Shown here: positions 34,755 to 42,172 of the stretch, in pieces
Layout: the number at the start of each line of letters is the position of its first letter
Position numbering within the stretch: the first letter of the stretch is position 1
Source: JALOLV01 sp046295175
GTDB taxonomy: Bacteria; Bacteroidota; Bacteroidia; Cytophagales; Spirosomataceae
Direction: 5' to 3'
Length of the DNA stretch: 64,000 nucleotides
Assembly: GCA_046295175.1 (NCBI GenBank)
Contig: JBKBNY010000007.1
Span: 62,001-126,000, forward strand
The notes under the pieces: generated by a model
Seen by the model: the letters and a program-made list of their open reading frames with translations, nothing else
Database searches by the model: none
Told to the model about the DNA's origin: nothing
Program-made: the position numbers and the translations under genes

Positions 34755-35981
34755 ATGAGAAAAATAATACTATCGTTCGTTTTAATAATAATTGCTTCAT
34801 TATCAGGGTTTTCACAATCTTTTTCGGTTGATAATAGAAGTATGTCTGTGCCACGTTATGCCAACCAAACGGCCATAACGGCAGCTATCCCATCGCCAAC
34901 GGTCGGGATGTTGGTTTATAACAATGCCTTAAACCAGTATGCCTACTGGAACGGTTCGGCTTGGACAAATTTTCCAACATCTTCGAGTCCATCTTCTAAC
35001 CTTTGGTTGCTAAATCAAACAACTGGACGAGTAGAATTAATTTCGGGGATACCTAACGGCATTGAGGCTAATAGATTTACTTCCAATGGCGTAACTTCGG
35101 CTACCGCTCCTTTGATTAATTCAATCGGTAATGCCAATACATTTCTTCGTTATGGGCAGCCGCAGGGTAATCATGCTATTATGCAAGAATCTACTACTGG
35201 TTTAAATCTAAACGGAACAAGTATCAATTGGCGATATTATGATAATGCAAACCCGCAAGGAATTACCCATTTATTTGGTTATTCTGCCAATACATTCAAT
35301 GTTACAGGTGGCTTAAATGCAACAGGAAATGCTACAATCAATGGGACAAGTGCTTTAAGAGGAAAGACCACAATCGGGACAACGGCAACTGCGGGTAATG
35401 GCTTGGAGATTCAGTCAAGCACGACAAATGCGGCAAGCCCAGATATTTATATTAAATCGCCCAATAACGTTATCCGATATGGAGGAACAACTGGAAATGC
35501 AGGCATGATGCAGTCGGTCATTAACTCGGCAACGCCAGCCAGTGCGTCAATGTCTTTTGTTCATTTAGATAATGCTACTACGCCAACTCAAACAACAATG
35601 ATGACCTTAGATGGCGAAGGAGATATGACAGTGGCAGGATTTACAAAATTAGGCGGTTTCGGTGCTGATGTACCGGCTATCAAGACAAAATATTTTACTG
35701 GTACAATGACCACCGCCAACGGAGGTTGGCCTGCTGCGGGTTATGATATTGCTCATGGGTTAAATTTTGCAAAAATCATCGAAATATCAGTTTTGGTTAC
35801 TGGTTTGTCCAATATTACGGTTGGAGAGAATTCTTCTATTGCGGGTTACCAGTATTCAGTTTTTTTTGAAGGGTCTAACATTAGGCTACTCAGAAATACC
35901 AGTGGTACTGCAAGCTCCAGTATCACACCTGCGGCTGGATTAAGTGTCACGTTTAAGGTTTTAGTTACCTACATTCCTTAA
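34755..35981 (+). CDS. Secreted modular protein, paralogue 2
   Basis: A 408-residue protein with a signal peptide ending LSGFSQ. The first 160 or so residues are nearly identical to paralogue 1, including the nucleotide sequence. A central Thr/Ala/Gly-rich segment follows (NATGNATINGTSALRGKTTIGTT, then SPDIYIKSPNNVIRYGG), absent from paralogue 1 but matched in paralogue 3. The C-terminus has FTKLGG, IKTKYFTGTM and the IAHGLNFAKIIEISVLV ... VLVTYIP module. The pattern points to recombination between gene copies. A terminator follows. Confidence 0.75.
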   Translation: MRKIILSFVLIIIASLSGFSQSFSVDNRSMSVPRYANQTAITAAIPSPTVGMLVYNNALNQYAYWNGSAWTNFPTSSSPSSNLWLLNQTTGRVELISGIPNGIEANRFTSNGVTSATAPLINSIGNANTFLRYGQPQGNHAIMQESTTGLNLNGTSINWRYYDNANPQGITHLFGYSANTFNVTGGLNATGNATINGTSALRGKTTIGTTATAGNGLEIQSSTTNAASPDIYIKSPNNVIRYGGTTGNAGMMQSVINSATPASASMSFVHLDNATTPTQTTMMTLDGEGDMTVAGFTKLGGFGADVPAIKTKYFTGTMTTANGGWPAAGYDIAHGLNFAKIIEISVLVTGLSNITVGENSSIAGYQYSVFFEGSNIRLLRNTSGTASSSITPAAGLSVTFKVLVTYIP

Positions 35982-36076
35982 TGTGATAAACTTAGGAGGA
36001 AACTTCCAGCCCTAAGTACATCAATATAGGTACTGATGTAAAATGTACATCCAGTGATAGTTATTTATTGAAATAC

Positions 36077-36117
36077 AAAGCCTCTCGAAAGCCAAGTGGT
36101 GTTTGAGAGGCTTTTTT
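36077..36117 (+). terminator. Terminator after secreted paralogue 2
   Basis: A perfect 10-bp stem AAAGCCTCTC/GAGAGGCTTT followed by TTT, about 100 bases past the stop. Confidence 0.85.
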
Positions 36118-36214
36118 ATAGGCAATCGTAAATGATTTATAGAATCAAAACCGCAGTTCGTGTGTACAGAATAGCCTTTCGTGAAATGGATAAAAATAAA
36201 GAAAAGCTGTGATG

Positions 36215-36222
36215 TAGCTTTG
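36215..36222 (+). promoter_or_regulatory. -7 box (TAGCTTTG) in a duplicated promoter, copy 2
   Basis: TAGCTTTG lies 28 bases before the ATG at 36250. It shows that the frame upstream of 36250 is not translated. It is homologous to the promoter at 33417. Confidence 0.6.
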
Positions 36223-36249
36223 TTTCATCAAAAAAACAATAATATTACC

Positions 36250-37461
36250 ATGAAAAAAATATTTTTATCTTTCGCATTAATAGCTTTTGCTACTTCAATT
36301 TTTGCCCAATCTTTTTCGGTAGATAATAGAAGTCTGAGCGTACCACGCTACGCTAATCAAGCAGCCATTACGTCGGCTAATCCAACGCCTACTAACGGGA
36401 TGTTGGTGTATGATAATGCCCTCAATCAATATGCTTACTTCAATGGCTCTGCTTGGATAAATTTTCCTGCCGCAGCCACAAATAGTTGGGTGCTAAACTC
36501 AAGCACAAACCGATTGGTTGCCCAAGGAGCAACGAATGGCGTTCAATCCAATTTTTTTACTGCGAATGGTGTCTCAACTCTGACAAATCCAGTGATTAAT
36601 TCAATCGGTGCAAATTCCACTATTTTTAGATACGGTAATGTAATAGACCCCGCAGCAATTACGCAAGAATCAACTACTGGTTCGGTTCAAGCAGGCTCAA
36701 GTATTGAGTGGAAATATTACACAAGTGCAGCTGCTACACCAACTACAATGTTTGGTTTCGCTAATAATACTTTTAGTGTAGGTGGTGCATTGACTGCTTC
36801 GGGTATTGCCACTTTCAATAGCAACGCAACCATTATGGGGGCAGGAGCCACGAGAGGGAAGTTTTTTATTGGTACAACTACCACTCAGCCTTCGCTTACG
36901 GGTCTTGAAATACAGGCTACCAATGCCACTTTGGCACACCCAAATATTTACGTTAAGTCGGCATCTACTGGCATGATTCGATTTGCGGGTACATCGGGCG
37001 AAGAAGGATTCTTTCAGTCAGTTGACCCCAGCGGAACTCCCTCAAGTGCAGTAATTCGCTGGACACATATTAGTAGTGCGGCGGGGAATCCTCAGACTCC
37101 TATGCTCGAATTGCGAGGTAATGGAAATATGGTGGTTCGTGGTTTTACAAAATTAGGTGGAACTGCTGCCGATGTTCCTAATATAAAAACAAAACTCGTA
37201 ACAGGAATTATCAATTCTGGTACAACGATGACTACAAATATTGCTCATGGTTTAGATGCATCGAAGATTATCTCAATCAATGTTGTGATTGTAGCGGGGC
37301 CATTTGGGTATGTTTCGGGTACAGAAAATGTTAATCCAGGCATTGGTTTTAGGGCTTACTTTGATGGTACTAATGTGGTTATTTTCAGATTAGAAAACGA
37401 TGCAACGAGCAATTTAGATGCCCAAAATTGCAAGGTTTATATTACCTATACCGATGTATAA
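36250..37461 (+). CDS. Secreted modular protein, paralogue 3
   Basis: A 403-residue exported protein (MKKIFLSFALIAFATSIFAQ). The start at 36250 is chosen because the -7 box lies at 36215; the open frame continues up to 36181. It has the N-terminal module (SVPRYANQAAITSANPTPTNG, MLVYDNALNQYAYFNG), a middle resembling paralogue 2 (ATRGKFFIGTTTTQPSLTGLE, then HPNIYVKSASTGMIRFAG), FTKLGGTAADVPNIKTK and the AHGLDASKIISINVVIV C-terminal module. It diverges more from paralogues 1 and 2 than they do from each other. Confidence 0.75.
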   Translation: MKKIFLSFALIAFATSIFAQSFSVDNRSLSVPRYANQAAITSANPTPTNGMLVYDNALNQYAYFNGSAWINFPAAATNSWVLNSSTNRLVAQGATNGVQSNFFTANGVSTLTNPVINSIGANSTIFRYGNVIDPAAITQESTTGSVQAGSSIEWKYYTSAAATPTTMFGFANNTFSVGGALTASGIATFNSNATIMGAGATRGKFFIGTTTTQPSLTGLEIQATNATLAHPNIYVKSASTGMIRFAGTSGEEGFFQSVDPSGTPSSAVIRWTHISSAAGNPQTPMLELRGNGNMVVRGFTKLGGTAADVPNIKTKLVTGIINSGTTMTTNIAHGLDASKIISINVVIVAGPFGYVSGTENVNPGIGFRAYFDGTNVVIFRLENDATSNLDAQNCKVYITYTDV

Positions 37462-37614
37462 GTGCTTGATATAAATTGGTTTATGTTATTTATCAATGGT
37501 TAATCGTCAATAGAGTGCTGATAATCAGGCGATTATAAACTTCAGTTAACGATTAACCATTTTCGATTAACTACTTAATAGTAAGTTGAATGATACAAAA
37601 AATTATTAAGAATC

Positions 37615-38466
37615 ATGGAAGCTAATTTAAAAATTGAAAATACGCTCGTACACGTGGGCGGACGTAAGAAACTGCCAACCCGAAACATCATCAACATGGA
37701 TGCCGATGTAAATTATACCATCATCACGATGAATACTGGGCAAAAGATAATTGTAGCTACGACCTTAAAGAAAATCGAAGCGATTGTAACCCAATACAAA
37801 AACTTTGTGAGGGTCAATAAATCAACCATTCTTAACACCGATTATGCTCAGTTAGATGGCAATAAATTTATTTTACCCAACGATAAAGTCGTGGCTTTTT
37901 CAAGAAGAAAATGGAAAAAATTTCAAGAAAATAATTTTTTAAATAATAAAATCAATCAAATCACCATGAAATACCTTTTAAGTTTAACACTCTCCTTTAT
38001 TAGTTTTCTTTCAAATGCCCAAAACGTACTCGAACTAACCGAAGATAAACCCTCTGCGAGCAACGGTATCGAATACACTTATACAATCCGCAACGAGCGT
38101 ACCGAAGATACGTATTCTCGCTACGAAGTAACTGTAATGGCCCAAAACAAAAGCGGCTGTATGCTGATTTATTTCAAAAAAGCAGGCGACGAACTCAACA
38201 GTATCTTTGAAGGAGACCCTTCAGCAATCGCACGTTTTGAATGTACAAACGCCACTGGCAAACGTCTCACATCGAAAGGTGCAAACGTTAAGGCAAAACC
38301 ATTTAAAGTTCCATACACTCAAAACGGTACAACGGTGCAGGTCGAAGGTGGATTTTTACTAAAAAATGGCTCAAAAGTATCGTCAGACCTCATCGTTATC
38401 GTTCCGAAAGGCGAAAAACCTAAATTTAAGGTCCGTACACAAGAGTTCGCCGAAGTAACAGAATAA
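37615..38466 (+). CDS. LytTR DNA-binding domain fused in frame to an exported protein
   Basis: An unbroken 283-codon frame with two parts. Residues 1-110 are a LytTR DNA-binding domain without receiver (NIINMDADVNYTIITMNTGQ, then FVRVNKSTILNTDYAQLDGN). Residue 118 is a Met followed by a full signal peptide (MKYLLSLTLSFISFLSNAQ) and a beta-rich exported domain (ELTEDKPSASNGIEYTYTIR ... TQEFAEVTE). The join contains T-TTT-TTA at 37935-37941; a -1 shift there reaches TAA at 37944. The ATG at 37966 has the same CACCATGAAA leader style as the neighbouring exported genes. These are probably two proteins, an LytTR regulator and an exported product, sharing one frame. Confidence 0.7.
   Translation: MEANLKIENTLVHVGGRKKLPTRNIINMDADVNYTIITMNTGQKIIVATTLKKIEAIVTQYKNFVRVNKSTILNTDYAQLDGNKFILPNDKVVAFSRRKWKKFQENNFLNNKINQITMKYLLSLTLSFISFLSNAQNVLELTEDKPSASNGIEYTYTIRNERTEDTYSRYEVTVMAQNKSGCMLIYFKKAGDELNSIFEGDPSAIARFECTNATGKRLTSKGANVKAKPFKVPYTQNGTTVQVEGGFLLKNGSKVSSDLIVIVPKGEKPKFKVRTQEFAEVTE
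37935..37946 (+). other. Slippery heptamer U-UUU-UUA followed by a -1 frame stop
   Basis: In zero frame the codons read AAT TTT TTA AAT AAT. A -1 slip re-pairs as TTT TTT AAA TAA, ending translation after the LytTR domain. It could be a working frameshift site, or the scar of a one-base deletion in a T run. Confidence 0.5.
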
Positions 38467-38536
38467 CTACCTAACCACTAAAATTTATTAAAATCGAAGT
38501 TATACAAGTAAAATAATTTTTCGTGGGTAGTGTAGC

Positions 38537-38569
38537 AAAGCCATCGCGTTTATTCGTGGTGGCTTTTTA
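38537..38569 (+). terminator. Terminator after the LytTR-exported fusion
   Basis: A 12-bp stem with G-U pairs (AAAGCCATCGCG / CGTGGTGGCTTT), followed by TTATTT. Confidence 0.75.
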
Positions 38570-38584
38570 TTTATATTTTCGTCT

Positions 38585-38592
38585 TACCTTTG
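38585..38592 (+). promoter_or_regulatory. -7 box (TACCTTTG) of the RqcH-like gene
   Basis: TACCTTTG lies 19 bases before the GTG start, which implies a very short untranslated leader. No clear TTG box was found. Confidence 0.5.
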
Positions 38593-38611
38593 CACAAAAT
38601 CAGAAGATACT

Positions 38612-40195
38612 GTGCAGAACAATTACTACTTCTTACGGCAGCTTACCCAGAGCATTCAGCCTAAACTCATCGGACTGAAACTCATGGAGTGTTTTAGCCA
38701 AGAAAAAGACGAACTCGTGTTGGGTTTTGCCGTGGCTCGTGGCAAAAAACGTAACTACAAAGAGTTTTATATCAAGGCAGTTGTTTTTCCCGATTTTGCG
38801 TGTTTTTATTTTACCGAACAGTTTGAGAGAGCCAAAAAAAACAGCATAGATTTATTCGAACAACTCATTGATTTAGAGGTAATTGGGGTACGACAATTCT
38901 TGAACGAACGTTGTTTTTCGATAGATTTCGAGAATGGTTTTTCGCTACTTTTTAAGATGTACGGCAATCGGTCGAATATCATTTTATTTCAGAATAACGA
39001 TGTACTTGACTTATTTCACAGTCGAATTATAGCCGATAACAACCTCAAAATCAACCAATTAGACCGCCCGATTGACCAATCGTACGAAGCGTTTATCCAG
39101 CAACATCAAGACTATAAAAAACTATTCCCGACCTTCGGCAAGGTTGTCAATGCGTTTTTGGAGGATAAATTCAAATCAGTTGAGATTACAAATCCCGACC
39201 AACGAATATGGGATTTAATTCAGCAAACACTCTCGCTGCTCAATAATCCTGCCTACTACCTCATCCGATTCGAGCATCAATTGCACCTCTCCTTGGTGCC
39301 ATTCGGCGAAATATTGAAAGAATTCACCGACCCAATCGAAGCCATTAATTCATTCTATGTCAATTACAACAAGACCGATACCCTCGACAAAGAGAAATCG
39401 GTGGTTTTGCGGAAATTGAACAAAGAGAGAAAACAAACCGAGGTTTATTTGCAGGATGCGTATAATCGGCTCGAAAAGGTTGATTCAGACATTAAAAATG
39501 AAGAAATCGGGCATATTTTGATGGCAAATCTACATCAGATTGAAGACCGACTCGAATCGGTCGAGTTATTCGATTTTTATCGAAATCAACCCATCAAAAT
39601 CAAGCTAAAATCTGATTTATCGCCCCAAAAAAATGCAGAAAACTATTATCGCAAAGCCAAAAACGAGAAGATTGAGATTGATAAATTGATGGATAATATC
39701 GAAAGTCGAGAGCAGATTTTGAGAGATATTCAGCAGCATATTGGCAGTATCGAAGCCATCGAGAGTATCCGAGAATTTCGGAATTATATCAAGGCAAATC
39801 AATTGCAAGAAACCAAAAATCAAAAACTCGAACTACATCAATTATTTAAGCGTTTTGAGATTGAAGGCTTTGAGGTTTTGGTGGGTAAAAACTCCAAAAA
39901 TAACGATTTGCTGACCCAGCAATACGCCTACAAAGAAGACCTTTGGATGCACGCCCGCGATGCCACTGGCTCGCACGTGGTTGTAAAGTACAAATCAGGA
40001 CGTGTTTTTCCGAACTCGGTCATCGAAAAAGCGGCTTCGTTGGCAGCGTATTATTCAAAACGACGCAACGAAACCCTGGCTCCGGTGATTGTTACCAAAA
40101 AGAAATTTGTCCGTAAACCCAAAGGCCTGCCCGAAGGTGCCGTTGTAATCGAAAAAGAAGACGTCGTGATGGTCGAACCAAGCGATTTACGGTAA
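38612..40195 (+). CDS. RqcH/NEMF-like NFACT-family protein
   Basis: A 527-residue homologue of the ribosome quality-control factor that adds Ala tails to stalled chains on 50S subunits. The NFACT-N domain occupies about 1-170, followed by a helical linker, a long coiled coil (about 265-400) and the NFACT-R domain near the end: VGKNSKNNDLLTQQYAYKED, LWMHARDATGSHVVVK, AASLAAYYSKRRNE and VRKPKGLPEGAVVIE. The NFACT-C domain of the eukaryotic protein is absent, as in bacteria. The start is a GTG. It is transcribed alone. Confidence 0.85.
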   Translation: MQNNYYFLRQLTQSIQPKLIGLKLMECFSQEKDELVLGFAVARGKKRNYKEFYIKAVVFPDFACFYFTEQFERAKKNSIDLFEQLIDLEVIGVRQFLNERCFSIDFENGFSLLFKMYGNRSNIILFQNNDVLDLFHSRIIADNNLKINQLDRPIDQSYEAFIQQHQDYKKLFPTFGKVVNAFLEDKFKSVEITNPDQRIWDLIQQTLSLLNNPAYYLIRFEHQLHLSLVPFGEILKEFTDPIEAINSFYVNYNKTDTLDKEKSVVLRKLNKERKQTEVYLQDAYNRLEKVDSDIKNEEIGHILMANLHQIEDRLESVELFDFYRNQPIKIKLKSDLSPQKNAENYYRKAKNEKIEIDKLMDNIESREQILRDIQQHIGSIEAIESIREFRNYIKANQLQETKNQKLELHQLFKRFEIEGFEVLVGKNSKNNDLLTQQYAYKEDLWMHARDATGSHVVVKYKSGRVFPNSVIEKAASLAAYYSKRRNETLAPVIVTKKKFVRKPKGLPEGAVVIEKEDVVMVEPSDLR

Positions 40196-40285
40196 AAATA
40201 GTTAATCATAAATAAATGATAAAAATAGCTTTTTCGCTTCAATTTGAGCCACAAGCTATACACATCTCTAATATTTTTCATTTTC

Positions 40286-40345
40286 CTCCCTTTGTTTAAG
40301 GGGAGGTGTCTTGTTCCGAAAATATTCGGGACAAGACGGAGGGGT
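40286..40345. repeat. CCTCCC/GGGAGG-type intergenic repeat
   Basis: A CCTCCCTTTGTTTAAGGGGAGG hairpin is followed by TCTTGTTCCG...CGGGACAAGA, a second inverted pair, and then GGAGGGGTAGCTGA. This family is common between genes in Bacteroidota. Related copies lie at 40813, 53505 and 55284. Confidence 0.6.
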
Positions 40346-40462
40346 AGCTGATGGTTGAAGACTTTACAGAACTGAAATTCGGTCTTTGTAGTCCTCTTCA
40401 TAAGTGTGACACGTCTAATTAAATTTTAAATTACAGCAATAACATCATTCGCTAATTTATTG

Positions 40463-42139
40463 ATGCCCGAAACACCCGAAAAAATAGAGCTTCCTCCCAA
40501 GTATTACCTCGAATACTTTGAGTATGTCCTGAATTTTGTTCAAGACAAATACAAGCATATTTTAGAAGAACGTGAGTGGCGATTTCTACGAAAATACTAT
40601 TGTCTCTCCGAAGACGCTCAATGCCTTTTTATACGATTCACCAATCGCCGAGGGCTATTTTTTAAGACTAACAAGCTCATTTACAACGAAATCAATGATA
40701 TTCGGGCTGCTTTAGCCGAGCTGCTCGAACGTGAATTTATCGAAAAACCATCGGCTCAAAAACACGAAACCTACGGCAAAGAACTACTCAATGTTTTTAC
40801 GCAGGTAGAGCTAAAAGCCCTCCCTATCGGGGGAGGGTTGGGTGGGGTGAAACTCAAAAAAGAAGACACCATCCAGCACATTCTTCAAAATTTTGAATTT
40901 AACCAAATTGTCGAAGCCATCAACCAAACCCACGACCTCATAAAAGTGTGTTTTGAATACGAAACTACGTTTATGAAGTTTCTTTTCTTTGGTAATCGGT
41001 ACATGGATATGACCGAATTTGTGGTGCGAGACCTCGGATTAATACAATTTGAAACCCACGACGACGATAAGCTCGTAGCCCGATTTAATACCCGAAAAGA
41101 TGCCGAAGATAAATGGTTTGTAACCGACCAAAACGATTTGTTTAATCAGCTAAAAGATACCGCCGAGCCACTCGAAGTATTCAACTGGTTTCTGACCGTA
41201 AACGATTCGATTCGTGATTTGAGCGAAATCGCAATGCCATCGTACGAGCGATTAATCTTGAAAATCGGGGCATATTTAGAGAAAAACAAACTCCTCGATG
41301 AAGCCCTGACGATTTATCGCCTAACCGAACAAGTGCCTTCGAGAGAACGCCAAGCCCGAACCCTGCATAAATTGGGGCATAATGAAGAAGCCCTCGCTCT
41401 TTGCTATCTGATGGTGGCAGAACCAAAAAATGCCGATGAGAAATTCTACGCAACCGACCTCATTACCAAGATTTCGAGCAAGAAACGGGTTTCTAAAAAA
41501 AGTACAACTTCTTGGTTGCATCAGTCTGACTCTATCACGATTTCGGAAGAGCATCGTGGGCAGGTCGAACTCGGGACGATTGAGTATTTTCACAGCGAAA
41601 ACATGAACGCCGTTTTTGCCGAAAACCACCTCTGGCGAGGAATCTTTGGGTTAGTTTTTTGGGATATTGTCTTCGACCCCGCCCTGGTTTCATTTCATCA
41701 TCCGTTTCAACGCCGACCGTCTGATTTATACCTCCCCGATTTTTACGAAAAACGTAAAGACATCATTATCAGCCATTTAGAAGGTTTTCAGGATATTCAA
41801 GACCTGTTGACTTACATGGGCGAACGCTACGAGAGTAAATTCGGAATCGCCAATCCGTTTGTGGTTTGGCTCGAAGAAATCTGGCTGATGGTTCGTAAAG
41901 CCGTTGAAGTGATTGAATTTGAGGCATTGAAGAAGATTCTGCACGAAATGTCGAAAAATCTGGTCGAAAACCTACGTGGATTCCCCGATTTATTTGTTTG
42001 GGATGAGAAAAACTATACATTTGTAGAAGTCAAATCTCCGACCGATAACCTCTCCAATCAGCAACTCTATTGGTTACAATTTTTTGAAGAAGTGGGTGTA
42101 AATTCTAAAGTTTTGAGGGTTTTCTGGGAGGAGCAGTAA
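40463..42139 (+). CDS. FAN1-type VRR-NUC structure-specific nuclease
   Basis: A 558-residue protein starting at the ATG at 40463. It has the FAN1 architecture: an N-terminal helical/SAP-like region (EREWRFLRKYYCLSEDAQCLFIR), a TPR-like middle (LDEALTIYRLTEQVPSRERQA), then HLWRGIFGLVFWDIVFDP and the C-terminal VRR-NUC domain. Catalytic residues are visible as PD (Asp near 509) and ExK (FVEVK, Glu near 522, Lys near 524). FAN1 enzymes cut branched DNA in interstrand cross-link repair. Residues about 117-130 (KALPIGGGLGGVK) are encoded by a CCTCCC-type intergenic repeat inserted in frame. Confidence 0.88.
   Translation: MPETPEKIELPPKYYLEYFEYVLNFVQDKYKHILEEREWRFLRKYYCLSEDAQCLFIRFTNRRGLFFKTNKLIYNEINDIRAALAELLEREFIEKPSAQKHETYGKELLNVFTQVELKALPIGGGLGGVKLKKEDTIQHILQNFEFNQIVEAINQTHDLIKVCFEYETTFMKFLFFGNRYMDMTEFVVRDLGLIQFETHDDDKLVARFNTRKDAEDKWFVTDQNDLFNQLKDTAEPLEVFNWFLTVNDSIRDLSEIAMPSYERLILKIGAYLEKNKLLDEALTIYRLTEQVPSRERQARTLHKLGHNEEALALCYLMVAEPKNADEKFYATDLITKISSKKRVSKKSTTSWLHQSDSITISEEHRGQVELGTIEYFHSENMNAVFAENHLWRGIFGLVFWDIVFDPALVSFHHPFQRRPSDLYLPDFYEKRKDIIISHLEGFQDIQDLLTYMGERYESKFGIANPFVVWLEEIWLMVRKAVEVIEFEALKKILHEMSKNLVENLRGFPDLFVWDEKNYTFVEVKSPTDNLSNQQLYWLQFFEEVGVNSKVLRVFWEEQ
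40813..40852. repeat. CCTCCC/GGGAGG repeat inside the FAN1 reading frame
   Basis: AAAGCCCTCCCTATCGGGGG, then AGGGTTGGGTGGGGTGAAAC: the typical intergenic hairpin plus GGGT tail, read as KALPIGGGLGGVKL in the protein. Confidence 0.75.
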
Positions 42140-42172
42140 AGCGGCTTTTTAGCTCGTTTAACCAACTATACT

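Noticed and set aside
36181..36249. In-frame N-terminal extension of secreted paralogue 3
   Set aside because: A -7 promoter box at 36215 and a perfect signal peptide starting at 36250 show that the upstream codons are not translated.
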